From Amborella trichopoda (lineage: Eukaryota; Streptophyta; Magnoliopsida; Amborellales; Amborellaceae): a stretch of DNA of 64,000 nt. Of this stretch, positions 36,141 through 47,649 are shown in pieces. The notes under the pieces are model-generated. The model was not told where the DNA came from. It saw only the letters and a program-made list of their open reading frames with translations, and made no database searches. The position numbers were made by a program, and so were the translations under genes. Location: the NCBI RefSeq assembly GCF_000471905.2, contig NW_006498608.1:2663491-2727490 (forward strand), written 5' to 3'. Position 1 is the first letter of the stretch, and each line of letters starts with the position of its first letter.

Positions 36141-37110
36141 CGAGCTTCGGAAAACAAGTTGTACACGTCACACAATAAATGTCTATACGCGTGACGTGTA
36201 TCATATTCCATACACAAGCTCTCCATCAACCGTACGTCATCGTCAACTAACGGCGGATATGAGAAGATGCTCACCTTTTGAGTACAGTAATGTGGTTGTT
36301 ACTGTTTTACACATGGGAGATAAAGTGGGCCCGGCAGATCCCAACACACCACGTGGAGTTCCCTCGACCCCAGTGGAGATTTCTAGCGCCGTAGACATTT
36401 TGGGACCATTAAACGTTTAAAAAACAGATCAGTGGTCCGGATCGGTTATCCCAAAACTGTGTCGAATTAGTGGATTGGCCGGTTTTGGTTTCAAAAAATT
36501 TTAAAAAAATTTAAAAATAACGTTTCTAAGTTTTTAAAAAAACATGATGGTTTATATGCTTTATTTTTATTATTTTTTTACAAAACTTTGGGGTGATGCA
36601 TTTTGTGTTACGCAATAGTTTTATTTCCAACAAAAATGACAAACCCCATTCTCTTTCTCTCTCAAGTTTCACTTTCTTGACAAAGATGACATAATTTATT
36701 GGCAAGGAAAGCAATAATTTCCTTCTCGACTAAAATGACAAATACCTAATTTCACTTAACTAAACTGGCAAAAATTGTATTTCTTTGTGCATGTGTGTGT
36801 GAGAATTTTAAGTGTCCATCTAACAGTTATTGCACAAGCATACTAATAGCTGAAACCAAAATATCACTCAAACAAACCGTTATACACACTAATATTGTGC
36901 TTTCCCAATTTAGTAGTCCTCCTGACCTAATTCTGATCCAATTTATCAAATATAATTATTATTTTTTTCTCACTCAAAATTATTACAATCTAACTAACTA
37001 TAATATTATACTATGAAATTGGAATTATTAGTATATATTTTATAATTATTTTACTATACAAATATGAATAACTTCAAACTTTGTCTTATAATATCATCTA
37101 ATTTAAACAA

Positions 37111-37308
37111 GAGAAATGACCTTGTGAGACCCTCTCACACCTATGTGTGTAAGACCCTAAAGGATCACCATTAAATTTGGTACATATTTAGAAAAGTTAA
37201 GTGTCTCACCCATGTGACAGCTTTTCTACAGATCTGTGCCAAATTTAATAGTGATCATTTGAAGTCCTACATACATGGGTGTGGGAGGGTCTCATAGGAT
37301 CATTATTC
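37111..37308. mobile_element. Mutator-like MITE, copy 1 of a pair
   Basis: The left end GAGAAATGACCTTGTGAGAC and the inverted right end GAATAATGATCCTATGAGAC are matching terminal repeats. A perfect 9-bp duplication TTTAAACAA flanks it (37,102-37,110 and 37,309-37,317), the size expected for the Mutator superfamily. The whole element is nearly palindromic. Confidence 0.88.
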
Positions 37309-37376
37309 TTTAAACAAATCTTAGTTACAATTATAAAAAAAAATAAACCATAATGAAATTTACAATATAAAATAAA

Positions 37377-37577
37377 AAGAAATGATCTTATAGAACCCTC
37401 CCCCTACCCTTGTGTGTAAGACCCCAAAGGATCACTGTTAAATTTGACACGAATCTATTGAAAAGTCAAGTCCTACACACATATGATAATTTTTCTAAAG
37501 ATCTGTACCACCTTTAATAGTGATCTTTTAGAATCCTACACACATAGGTGAGAGAGGGTCCTATAGGATCATTACCC
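37377..37577. mobile_element. Mutator-like MITE, copy 2 of a pair
   Basis: Same family as the element at 37,111 (AATGATCTTATAGAACCC at one end, GGGTCCTATAGGATCATT at the other). The flanks ATAAAATAA and ATAAATAAA match at 7 of 9 positions. Confidence 0.8.
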
Positions 37578-38246
37578 ATAAATAAATTAATAAATAAAAT
37601 ACAAATTTTGATTATTAATGTGTAATATAATATAATATTATAATACTACATCAACAAAAAGTCAAAAACTATTAAAAACATTATCAAAATATAAAATAAA
37701 ACCCCTCATAAATTTCCGCTATGACATGTAAAAAAAATATCTTCAAAGCAAAGGTTTTTTTTCCTAAAAGATAAAAAATAATAACAGAAAGGTGGGAGGG
37801 GATTCACTATGTCTGGCGGTTTACTGTTCATATGGCTACAATGGAATCGGCGCTTCAGAGATGTGGGAGGCGGGGAGGTACGGCCGGAGCTCGATATGTG
37901 AGGGGATTCGGAACAGCTAGTGTGAAATCCGATTCGGATCACATTTTTAAAAAAACGTCATAGACTAACTTTTCCATTGTGAGAATTAGAGCAAATATCT
38001 TTTTCGAAAAATTTAAAAAATAAATTCATAACTAATAATAATAGATGGAACCAGGCGAACCGTCAAGAATCAGACAAATCTGGATTGCCAGTTTTTTTAA
38101 ACACTGGCAAGAAGCATAAATATACAGAGAAAAAGATTTTACTTGAAATACTTAACGCACTCTTAAAAAGTGGGGATATGAACAAAATATATTAAATATC
38201 AGGCATATTTATAAATTTTGGAAAAATATAGTAAGTATTTATGAAA

Positions 38247-38640
38247 GGGAAAAGTTTATATAGAGCCGAGGCTCTAAATAATCAAATTTGAGCTTAACTC
38301 AAAACTTTCACTAGAAGAGATTGTTTTGATGCTCAAATATTTTCAAATTGATCATCTTGACATCAAGATGCATGACTATGAGAAAAAAATGGTTTGCAAA
38401 GTTTTGGAAATAATGTATTTTGTAATGCATTTTTAGACCGTTAATTTTCAAGACTTTCAAGTTCTCATAGATATATCGATCTCTACTATTTTTTAAGCTT
38501 TAAAATTTATAAATAAAGATAAAAATATATTTTAAGGCTATCACAAAAATTTCCAATATTGAAACCACATTTCTCGATACTATTTGAAAGTAGGCTCTAA
38601 TTTGATTGTTTAGAGCCTTGGCTCTATACAAACCGCACCC
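38247..38640 (+). mobile_element. Mutator-like MITE (TTTATATAGAGCC family)
   Basis: It starts GGGAAAAGTTTATATAGAGC and its inverted end starts GGGTGCGGTTTGTATAGAGC; the terminal repeats run about 40 bp. A perfect 9-bp target duplication TTTATGAAA flanks it (38,238-38,246 and 38,641-38,649). It is the best-preserved copy in the window of a family also found at 23,090, 26,813, 43,088 and 44,396. Confidence 0.9.
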
Positions 38641-38649
38641 TTTATGAAA

Positions 38650-39479
38650 AGGGTTGGGGTTTGTGCGGGTATTAATATTTCCAACGGTGTTTACATCATG
38701 CTAAATCTAGTTAGGAAATTTACCAAAATGTTTTTAAAATTGAACTATTTAATATTTTACCTTGGGTGTTATTTGATAAATTCCAAAATCTACATTGATG
38801 TGTCAAGCTATTAAAATTTTGGTCATAAAAGTGATGAGCTATTTAAAATTAGATAAAAAATGCAACAAGATCTTACACAGTTCCAATCGTGTCATTTGAT
38901 AAGTTTCCCAAACTAATTTATAGGTAAACTATGAGTATAAGAATAGTCATCATGATTCCTAATACTGTGTACCATCGTAATTACTGTTTTTAGTTAACGG
39001 ATTTTTGCATATTGTTACTTAACAAATAAGTCAGATGTGGATCGCCTCTTTTATCATTGATGCTAAGTTCAGTGCAGATTTAATTTAAGGATTGTATATT
39101 ATGGGACCATTTATTTTTGTTACAAGGAGGTCATAATTAATTATTAGATGTCAAATTAGATGACTTGAAATATTTCACAAAGTTTGATAGTTCTTTTTTT
39201 GAACTTCGAGTTTAGCCAACGACACTCTTACAACCATCCGATTTAAAATTTAATAGATAACAATAATTGTGACCTGGTTGTATGAGAAGTGAATGGTCTC
39301 TTTATATGTTTTTCTTTTAATTTGCCCAAATAATTTTATACAAGATAAACTCAGCCAGTGATTTAAAAAAACGCCAATTCAACTCAAAGAGAGCCCTTTC
39401 AATGCAAGAGTCATTTTCCAAGCTTTTATTTTTCTTTATTAGGCCGTTGAAAGCCCGATCCTAATATTTTTCTTCACCA
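38650..39479. other. AT-rich intergenic, nothing recognised
   Basis: No open frame, terminal repeat or RNA gene that I can support. Confidence 0.5.
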
Positions 39480-39870
39480 AACCGAGTTTTTTTTGCGACA
39501 AGAACACAATTTTTTTAAATAAAATATAGATTACAATTCTAGTCCAAATTGCAACAAAAAGTCGAAGACAACCACATAATCCATCAAACCATCCTGATTA
39601 GCTAATCTGGCCTCTGTATACACGAATAAAAAGATACCAACCAATGAGATGCAAACACCAAAACTTGCATCCATAAAAATCTCAAATGCTATACTGGTGT
39701 AAGACTAATTAATCACATTAAACGAATCCCCTTCAAACACAAAATAACAACCAATTTGGTGTTTCCTTATCATTTTAACCCCTTGCAGTAAGGCAGCTAA
39801 CTCTACATGATTTGCCGAAGAAATACCACAAGAACATGCAAATCAAGCTGAAAAGAAAAAGGACACAAGC
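39480..39870 (-). mobile_element. L1-type LINE 3' fragment (RNase H domain)
   Basis: Minus-strand shifting frames read NHVELAALLQGVKMI-like, then CYFVFEGDSFNVIN, then a VYTEARLANQ phrase. This is the RVT_3 domain order. A T-run at about 39,485 (plus strand) is the poly-A tail. Multiple stops. Confidence 0.6.
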
Positions 39871-40636
39871 TGCAAGAGCACGTGAAAAGTTTTGCGTACT
39901 ATCCAAATATTTTTTGGTATTTTTTTTGTCTTAATAATCTTTATGCGAAATTTTTGTTATTAAATTATACAAAAAGTTTATGTAAGATGCAACTTCGGGA
40001 TTATGATTTAAATAATGGGGGATTATGATTTAAATAATGGTGTGTTTTATGTAAGCCATCAATCATCGATAAACAAAGCAAGGCGCACATCAAAATCCAA
40101 GATGCATTTTTGGTGTTGGAAACTCCTATAGTTGTCTGAAAAATTAATTCTGACCTTAATTATGAAACTAAAAGCTTTTAAAATGGTGCACATCTATAAA
40201 TACTTGAAAAATTCGGTAACTCAGTGGGGAGAGGGCCCCTACCTTTTAGTGAGAATGAAATTTATTTTTTTTTCTCATTTCATTACATCATAAGTTCAGG
40301 ATGATCATTTGAAAAGTTTTCCAACATCAGAGCAACTTTTGATAGTGGATTTTTTTATTTGCGCCTTACTCATTTAACATAAGGTCCATTAAATATCATA
40401 TTCTCAAATTTGCAGGTAAAATTGTAACACCTATCTTTCTTCTAGGGAAATTTATTGAAATATACTAAAAAGATCAACTACAAAATATTTTACCAATATC
40501 TTCTGACTTAATTTCATCAGGCCCATAAAAAACATGACTGTGTATTGGAATTGTTGACAGAGGCTACACTACTAAACTGTTAAATATTAGGTGTATTTTG
40601 ATAAGGAAAAAGGTTGTATAGAGCTGAAGCTCTCTT

Positions 40637-41815
40637 CTTCTTTTTTTTTGACGAATATTAATAGCTCTTTATTAAAATAAAAAGATCTCCCCCGTACGGA
40701 TTATTATTCGAAATAGAAAGAGAAGATAAGGATGCCCCCAATTTAGATATGCACAAAGGAAAACCATCCAGCACCTGAATCCAATTGGATCTAAGTTTCC
40801 AAGGAATTCTTTGTTCCCTTTTGCCATTTGTTTTGCACCATTTGATTCCATTCAATGAGTCTCCTTCAATTATACATACTGCCCCAAGTTTCCACTCTTG
40901 AATATTTTGAGACCCTCTAGAAGAGCACACATCTCTACTTGATTGGCAGTAGCTATCCCAATCAGACCTGCATAATTAAAAACAATAGTACCACCACAAT
41001 TACGGACCACGCCCTTAATACTTGCCAAACCAGGATTCCCGAGTGAACTCCCATCGAAATTCAGCTTGAGAACACATGATTCCCAAGTGAACTATCGAAA
41101 TTCAGCTTGAGAACACTTTGTGTGGGAGGGCTCCAACTGATAGTGGGTCTAGAAACTAACGGTCCCATAGCCATCACATTATGAAGATTTATCATTACCG
41201 ATCTCCATAAGGAATGTTTAATGTTATGCAGAAAAAAAAAGAAAAGAATTGACGATCCACTCATAGGAGAACTCTTTCCCGCACCAGGTACTAATCCATT
41301 TTTAAGGTCTAATTAGATCGGGTACTCGTTCAAATTAAGAACGGAAGTTCGTTGCTTTTTGTTTCCCTATAACTATTAAGAATATAATTAATTTTTAATT
41401 GGAGCCATATAGCTCTATCCATTTCTTCACTCGACCCAACTGTACAGATCCGGTATGAACAAATAAGAATGAAGATTTGTAGAGGTATCCATGGATGCGA
41501 CATGCTCTTTTTTCCATTCATTCCCTTTCAGGATCAGTCGTGGTCTTACAAACCCTACCAATAGTATGGATGAATCTGTTGCTTCATCCAAATGTATAAA
41601 AGATCATCTATCGAGAGGTTGACTGATCCCCTCAAAAACTCTTCTATTTCGCCCTTTCCAAATTTCCCATAACACTATACCTCTCGCAATTTTAACTTTC
41701 CATGGCCCACGAAAAGATCTACTATGGTCCCCCACAATAGGTCACCTATGAGGTCCACCAAAATAAGTCACCTATGAGATACCACTTTGGAAGAGCTAGA
41801 ATTCTAAGTATAAGG
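40637..41815 (-). mobile_element. L1-type LINE 3' fragment interrupted by plastid DNA
   Basis: Minus strand: a VLWEIWKGRNRRVFEG phrase (about 41,640-41,690), then a plastid insertion, then LKLNFDGSSLGNPG-type and IIEGDSLNGIKWCK motifs of the RNase H domain. A poly-A tail follows (T-run at about 40,640). A tandem duplication of GTGTTCTCAAGCTGAATTTC occurs at about 41,056-41,120. Non-functional. Confidence 0.78.
41252..41607 (-). other. Nuclear plastid DNA insertion: trnK(UUU) intron, matK upstream region
   Basis: The minus strand reads CTTTTATACATTTGGATGAA, GTTTGTAAGACCACGACTGA, TCCTGAAAGG, TGTACAGTTGGGTCGAGTGA, ATGGATAGAGC and TATGAGTGGATC in that order. This is the sequence of the plastid trnK intron upstream of matK. 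It lies inside a LINE fragment, whose motifs continue on both sides. Confidence 0.88.
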
Positions 41816-41827
41816 ACCTATGGGCCA

Positions 41828-41920
41828 AAGGACAGTCTCAGGTAGAGAGTTTCTATGGAGACATAGGCCTCCCAAAGGTAACAGAGGCGTGCAAAGGTTT
41901 CCTCGGTCCGAACGGAGATC
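41828..41920 (+). other. Nuclear plastid DNA insertion: 23S rRNA fragment
   Basis: AAGGACAGTCTCAGGTAGA, AGTTTCTATGG, AGGCCTCCCAAA, GAGGCGTGCAAAGGTTTCCT and ACGGAGAT follow plastid 23S rRNA domain V in order, with several substitutions. It is about 93 bp, far too short to be an rRNA gene. Confidence 0.88.
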
Positions 41921-42317
41921 TCTCGAGTTTGTGGCTCCAAATCATATCATAGCTTGCTCTACCAAAACAGTCCCAATTTTATTTCACAGCTTTATCCTTC
42001 CAAATTTCAACATTCTTTTCACAAGTTCTCTTTCCTTTTCTCTTCAATTCCTTCATGGATTTTATGTGGTAGAGAATCTCCGTCAAAGATGCAAAACCTG
42101 CAAAAATTGATCCAAATTACCAAGCAAAATCAACTGCCAAATGGCCGTACGTCCACATATGTTTCTCCAAATTTGGATATAACACTGAACCAGACCTTAA
42201 GATGGACAAGTCACAAGAGCATTATTCTAACAAGGACTATTTAGGGTTTCGACTTCTGAGCACGCCACCTTTGGACAGTATAAAGCAAGTTGAAATGCAC
42301 ACCTCACAAGTATTCAG

Positions 42318-42443
42318 TAAGGGTGGCAACGAGTCGTGCCAGGGCTGGGCTGGGACAAAAGAAATTGAATAAGAAACAATGGAAAAAACAAGAAAAAAAA
42401 AAAAACAGGCTGGGCAGGGCCACCCGGCCCATTGCCAGCCCTA
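42318..42443. mobile_element. Short hAT-type MITE (GGGTGGCAA family)
   Basis: It starts TAAGGGTGGCAACGAG and ends CCCATTGCCAGCCCTA. The flanks GTATTCAG and TTCTTCAG match at 6 of 8. It is related to the element at 6,842 and has an A-rich centre. Confidence 0.7.
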
Positions 42444-42478
42444 TTCTTCAGTGTGTTATTGATATCTACCACAACGCC

Positions 42479-42672
42479 ATGTGGGGGGAATCTTCGCTTT
42501 TCGCAAAATGGTATCCACCACAACTATACTGGACCGCTCCCAGGAGCCATATGGGGGAACCTTCACTTTTTGCATAATGATACACCACATGGATATGGAC
42601 CCAGTATAGTTGTGGTAGATATCATTATGCGAAAAGTGAAGATTCCCCCATATGGTTCCGGGGAGCGGTCAA
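42479..42672. repeat. Foldback structure with a third, direct copy
   Basis: The left arm (about 42,479-42,532, ending CCACAACTATACTGG) pairs with the right arm (about 42,601-42,656, beginning CCAGTATAGTTGTGG). A middle block (GACCGCTCCCAGGAGCCATA, about 42,533-42,592) is a direct partial copy of the left unit and also an inverted copy of the right end. Confidence 0.85.
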
Positions 42673-43161
42673 GTCGAGAACTTGACAAACGTGGACAACA
42701 TGTATCATGAAATTTGTTGTTCAGGTGCCATTCCCATGTCAGCACGTATCAACACACATACGATGCAAATTCTTTGGATTCTTCTTGTTTATCACTCATC
42801 TGATTATATCATTTTAGAGAGAGAATTTTTCTGTTTGAGTAGACATGTAAGCTTTTATAACGTTTTTGAAACTTGAAAATATCTATGAACTCAGCCAGTT
42901 AAGGTATAATTGATTATCTCTTGTTCTTTATCATGAAATGGAATACCAGTAAAAACGTTACATAGTGATCTCATCTAACCCACTTCTTCATGGCATAAGG
43001 ACTATCAAACACCTAATAAACACATGTACTTGTCTCCATGAAACATAATTGGTATCCGATAACACAACTAAGGTTTCTTCCCTTCTTGGGAAAAGTTTAT
43101 ATGAGGTTGGCACCTTAAAATGTAAAATTAAGCTTCACCTCTAAAATCTTGATGTTGGAAA

Positions 43162-43613
43162 GGGAAAGCTTTTTGGTTTCTATACTTCCCCTACTACATA
43201 AAAGTTATATACTTTCCCCTATCCAGCCATCCCATCTAATGGACGGTTGAGATGGACCCAATCACAATGTCATGCCTCTATATTGGTTTTGTGTTTTTGT
43301 TTTTTTTTAACAAAACATTTTGACACCAAATTTTGGACATCCACTCATCTCTTAAACTCACACCTGCAAAGAAATACTTCAAGGGTATTTTGATCATTTT
43401 ATTTTATCATAAATATTTTTTTAAAAGCGCCCCATAGAAATAGCCACACATACCAAATTTCAAATTTATATGATTTGTAGTAAAAAAAACTAAAAATAAA
43501 ATACTATGAGGCATCAAAACTTGACGGTTAGTAACTCACGTGACCTAAACAAGACAAATGGATGAAGGGGAAGTATATAACTTCACAATAAGGGAAGTAA
43601 GGAAAGCTTTCCC
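43162..43613. mobile_element. Nested MITE with long inverted repeats
   Basis: It begins GGGAAAGCTTTTTGG, and the inverted right end begins GGGAAAGCTTTCC. Both continue into AAGTTATATACTT within about 60 bp. The flanks TGTTGGAAA and ATTGAAAAA match at 6 of 9, suggesting a Mutator-type insertion into the surrounding MITE. Confidence 0.75.
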
Positions 43614-43657
43614 ATTGAAAAAACATCTAATTAATCATTTCAACATCGAGACGTATA

Positions 43658-43908
43658 GATCATCATCATCATAACCTTTTTCTAACTATTTGAAGTTGGC
43701 AACACGAATCCTAATTCGCCATTCTGCTCTATCAATGATCATACCATCAATGTGGCACATTTCTCATTGTACCGAAGTTTCGATATAATGCATTGCTTAT
43801 GGGAACACCTTAGCATAAACAGATAATATTGATTCAAGACTAATGAAAAATTTTAACAAAATTTTATGTTAGCTACCTACCTAACTCAACCCACCTCCTT
43901 TACACGGT
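43658..43908 (-). mobile_element. SINE-like element with RTE-type 3' tail, nested
   Basis: The left end is an ATC repeat with AACTATTTGAAGTTGGC, the inverse of the RTE LINE 3' end. The right end has CCACCTCCTTTACACGG, shared with the element at 50,851. A 13-bp duplication ATCGAGACRTATA flanks it (43,645-43,657 and 43,909-43,921). It is too short to code for a polymerase. Confidence 0.75.
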
Positions 43909-43926
43909 ATCGAGACATATAAATAA

Positions 43927-43966
<40 letters not shown>

Positions 43967-44395
43967 GAGATTTCAAGTCTTAAGCATTCATTTTCAAGAT
44001 TTTCATGCATTTATAAATAAGCTAGAATTGAATAATTTTTAGAGTTGAAGGTTTATAACTAGAGATAAAAATAGATTGTCGCACCATCCTAAAAATTTTC
44101 AACACCAAAATTGCATCTTACGACAAAGTTTAAAAGTGCATCTTATGACAAAGTTTAAAAGTGCACGTTACTTGGGTTATTTAATATTGCAACCTTATAC
44201 AAACCACACCCTTTCTTTCGTTTCCCTTCTTTCTTTTTTCTTGCTTAATTGCCATAATGAAGCACTAAAGAATTAGACGTGAACCAGCGTTGCATATCCA
44301 AATCCAGCTTACACATATCAAACCAAGGAAAAAGGAACAAATGAATTTGAATAAATCACCACCAAATCTGCACCATGTTTTAGTCATTAACTTAA

Positions 44396-44765
44396 AGAAA
44401 AAGTTTATATAAGGATGATGCCTAAACAATCAAATTAACATGCACATCAAAAATTCACTAAAAAAAGTTGTTTCAATGCTGAAAAATCTTCAAATCGATC
44501 ATTTCGACTTCAAGATGTATGGACATGACAAAATTTGATTTCAAGTTTTGGAAATAGTGCATCTTCTAATGCATTATCTAGACTGTCTACTTTTAAGACT
44601 TTCGAGTGTTCATAGAACTAATCCCACTATATTTTAACTTAAAATTTTATAATTAAATACAAAATAAATTTTCAGGCCATCACAATGATTTCTTATACTA
44701 AAACAACATATTTTGACACTATTTATAGGTGCGCCTCACTCCTTAGCCTTATACAAACCACACCG
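44396..44765 (+). mobile_element. Mutator-like MITE (TTTATATAGAGCC family)
   Basis: It begins AGAAAAAGTTTATATAAGG and ends TTATACAAACCACACCG. A perfect 9-bp duplication TTAACTTAA flanks it (44,387-44,395 and 44,766-44,774). Confidence 0.88.
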
Positions 44766-44774
44766 TTAACTTAA

Positions 44775-45514
44775 TTAGACAAAGGAAATACTCATCAAAG
44801 ACGGACAGAGACGGCTTAACTTTCAAAGCACATAGTCCGCATTTGAGCAGACCATGATGATGATGATGATAAAATTTGTGACAGTTATTTGGTTATTGTA
44901 ATTATAAAACCATTTAAGAAATAAAATGGTCTAAGCCTCCAGTTAAGAGAAACCAAATTTCTAACTAAAAATACAAAAATGTACCATTCATAAAATACAA
45001 AAATGTACCATTCATAAAATAAAAATTATAAACGCTGTATTGCATATCAATGTGCCAATAGCAACAAATACCCTAGTTTGATTGTCATTTGAATTGCAAA
45101 TCCTGCCAAGCCCTGAATCAACATCAAAATATATTGAACTGCTCAAATTAATTTCACCATTAAAGGTCATAAAATAATACAAAGACCAAAACTCACCAAT
45201 TAGAAAATTGTAATTCTATTTTATGATTTAAAATGTCAGTCTTTCTATGAATAAAAAATGTACTTTTCTTTAAATGGACTATTTTAGGCTAAGAAGTACT
45301 CTGTTTTTATCAGATCCAGTGTATTGAAAACAAAACAAAAAAAGGTTCAGCCGAAAAATTTTGCACAGAGAAGAACATTGCCCCTATAAATATTTTGGGC
45401 GGGGCTTATAGACAGTTTTAAGATCCATTTAAGTAGCCCAGTTGGTTCCCGTGTACCATTTCTAGAGGATAAGCTCATATACTCTGTTCATCTCCAGACC
45501 TTTGAATTTACGAA
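44775..45514. other. AT-rich intergenic, nothing recognised
   Basis: Includes a short direct repeat (AAAATACAAAAATGTACCAT, twice near 44,968-45,015). No coding potential seen. Confidence 0.5.
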
Positions 45515-45522
45515 GGATAAAC

Positions 45523-46025
45523 CAGTGTTTGAAAAGTGGGCCGACTCAACTAAGTTACTCGGGCTCAGACCATTGCAGAGCCCGAAAAATATAAAAAATT
45601 TTCAAAAGAATAAAAAATATATTTTTAACATGTTTATTTATGTTTTCAATCATTTTGGCAAAAATTGAAAAGTATTTTGACCATGAATATTTATTTTTAC
45701 ATTTTTCCCTTCTTTTTTGTGAAATTTCAAAAATAACCCTCGTCGCAAAGTCTTTTTTAAAAATGTATTTTTTTCACTACTTTTTTAACCACAATTAGTT
45801 AGGTTTTGTTAAATTTTACTTTCAATATGTTTTTTCTATTTTTTGTGTTTTTTTGTTTTTTTTTATTTTTTTAATAGTTTTCAGCTGCTACATTACTCAG
45901 CTTTCTTTGGGCCGAGTTACTCGAACTCCAACGAGTACTCAGCTGGGGCATGGGCCGAGACTCCGATGAGTACTCGGCTGGGGCATGGGCCGAGTAGTCA
46001 GCCCGATTCAACCTTTCGAACATTG
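45523..46025. mobile_element. hAT-like non-autonomous element (CAGTGTTTG family)
   Basis: It starts CAGTGTTTGAAAAG and ends CTTTCGAACATTG. The flanks GGATAAAC (45,515-45,522) and GGATAAAA (46,026-46,033) form an 8-bp duplication with one mismatch. Near the right end, GAGTACTC and GGGGCATGGGCCGAG are repeated as subterminal motifs. Confidence 0.75.
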
Positions 46026-46033
46026 GGATAAAA

Positions 46034-47649
46034 TTGCTCAAGACTCAGAGATGAGGATTGTGGCCCCAAATTTTTGAAGAAGTTCCCAGGGCGTGGTAGA
46101 GAAGCTCAGTAAGTACTCAGAGGTACTGCATATGGAGGCAATCTAAAGGGGCAAAAGAATTAAAAATATGCAAAGCCCAAGAGGCAATGAATGCTGGGTA
46201 ATTTAAGCTTGAGTGTAGATGCATATAAAGCTCTTTTGAGGCCCTAGCATTGTGAAAGGCATTATAGCTATATAAGAGCGTGCAGAAAGGATCATGACCC
46301 ATGCGGGTAAGTATGAGTATCATGAGGGTTATGGCGGGGGAGGGATATGAATAGACCAAGTAAGTTATGACAGGTCTAGCAGGACATCCATAGGATTTGG
46401 TCAATTTTCAACTAAAGTACTAGGTTCAGATGCGAAGAGGAGAATCATTTTGAGCCAATGTTCAGCGAGTTTTGAGTTGCGATCTCGAACTCAGAGGTAA
46501 GCATGTGTCTCATCTGGATGCTACACTGTTAAAGTACTGGTTTCACTGAGGGTCGACCGGATTAGGGTGTCCTAGCTTCCAAAGAAATCTGAGGAATGAA
46601 GGTCGGCATGGAGTTGGACAAACTTGCAGGCCTTTCTTAAAGGAATTCTTACCCCAATAGGATAAGGCCTATGACAGTACAGGGAGACTGATCGATGACA
46701 ATGGTGCCATGGAGGTTGGCAAACCTACTACCACATATTTTGGAAGCAATACATTCATTGGCAAGGGTGCATATGAGACCAACAATTCCTTGGCTGAAGA
46801 AGGGGACTGCCCAAAAATATAATTTTGAATTCTCCAGTCCCCCGCCGACTGCCCCAATCCTAAGATGAGACAATCATAGATAGTGTATAATTCATAAAAT
46901 ATTGCATTAACAAGTGATGGTGTGGCACCTGTACAACTTCAACGATAAATAGTTACTCGTAAAGAGACACAAAAGATTAAAATTAAAATTCCAATCAACA
47001 CCATACCAACTTAAAAGAAATTACTGTATCAACACCATACCAACTCTCAAGTGGGAGGATAGTACTGCATGCATACTGTTGTTTGTTTTGCATCAGTATA
47101 TGTTCAATTTGATCTCATCGACTCCTTGGTAACGAAAGCATCTTTGTGCTCCATCTTTCAAATTCTACACAAGACCAAAACTCTAAAAAGCTATAATTCA
47201 AGACCAGATAACAGAAGCAGCTTAAACATGAAAATCCAAGTACCAATAACTAATTTCTGTTCAATATTGAAAACAAAGAGCAGCAACTAAGCAGATTTAC
47301 CAGAACAACAATAACCAGGTTTACCAGCATGCACTTCCTAATTCTTGGAGGAATTTAAGAGAACATACTCACATGTCCATTCAGCGAGAACCAGCCTTAC
47401 AAAACAATGCCCCATATAACCATGCCATGAATAAAGCCAAAAGACCAAATGGTTTCACTCTAATAACAAACCCCTGCAGAATTGCAATGGTATTTAAACC
47501 TCAAATAGATCTCCTTGCCTCTAACCCCAAGGACTTCGCCTTCAGCTAACACCAGATAAGCCCATTGTAGAAGATGCAGAGGTCCAGCTCCAACATAATT
47601 GAATCCCAAATGACTAGGTAAAAATATCCATTAATCAAGAGAACCCGGC
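46034..47649. other. Downstream flank of PRP3, nothing certain
   Basis: The region near 46,040-46,870 has more even base composition and short minus-strand frames, but I do not recognise a protein. The stretch next to 47,650 is likely PRP3 3' UTR. Confidence 0.4.

Larger units (their letters stand above)
43088..44211 (+). mobile_element. Mutator-like MITE expanded by nested insertions
   Basis: It starts GGGAAAAGTTTATATGAGG and ends ATACAAACCACACCC, as in the family copies at 38,247 and 44,396. The middle is split by two later insertions (43,162-43,613 and 43,658-43,908), plus a TA microsatellite and a small duplication near 44,120. Outer flanks do not show a clear 9-bp duplication. Confidence 0.8.

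Noticed and set aside
36418..38108. One large hAT-like element between GTTTAAAAAACAG and TTTTTTTAAACACTG
   Set aside because: The ends are only loosely inverted, no 8-bp duplication was found, and smaller well-bounded MITEs occupy the interior.
41828..41920. An rRNA gene
   Set aside because: It is a fragment of about 93 bp with substitutions, clearly an insertion of plastid 23S sequence.
46117..46873. Minus-strand frames of 95 and 74 codons as a gene
   Set aside because: No recognisable domain or splice structure; short and overlapping in different frames.
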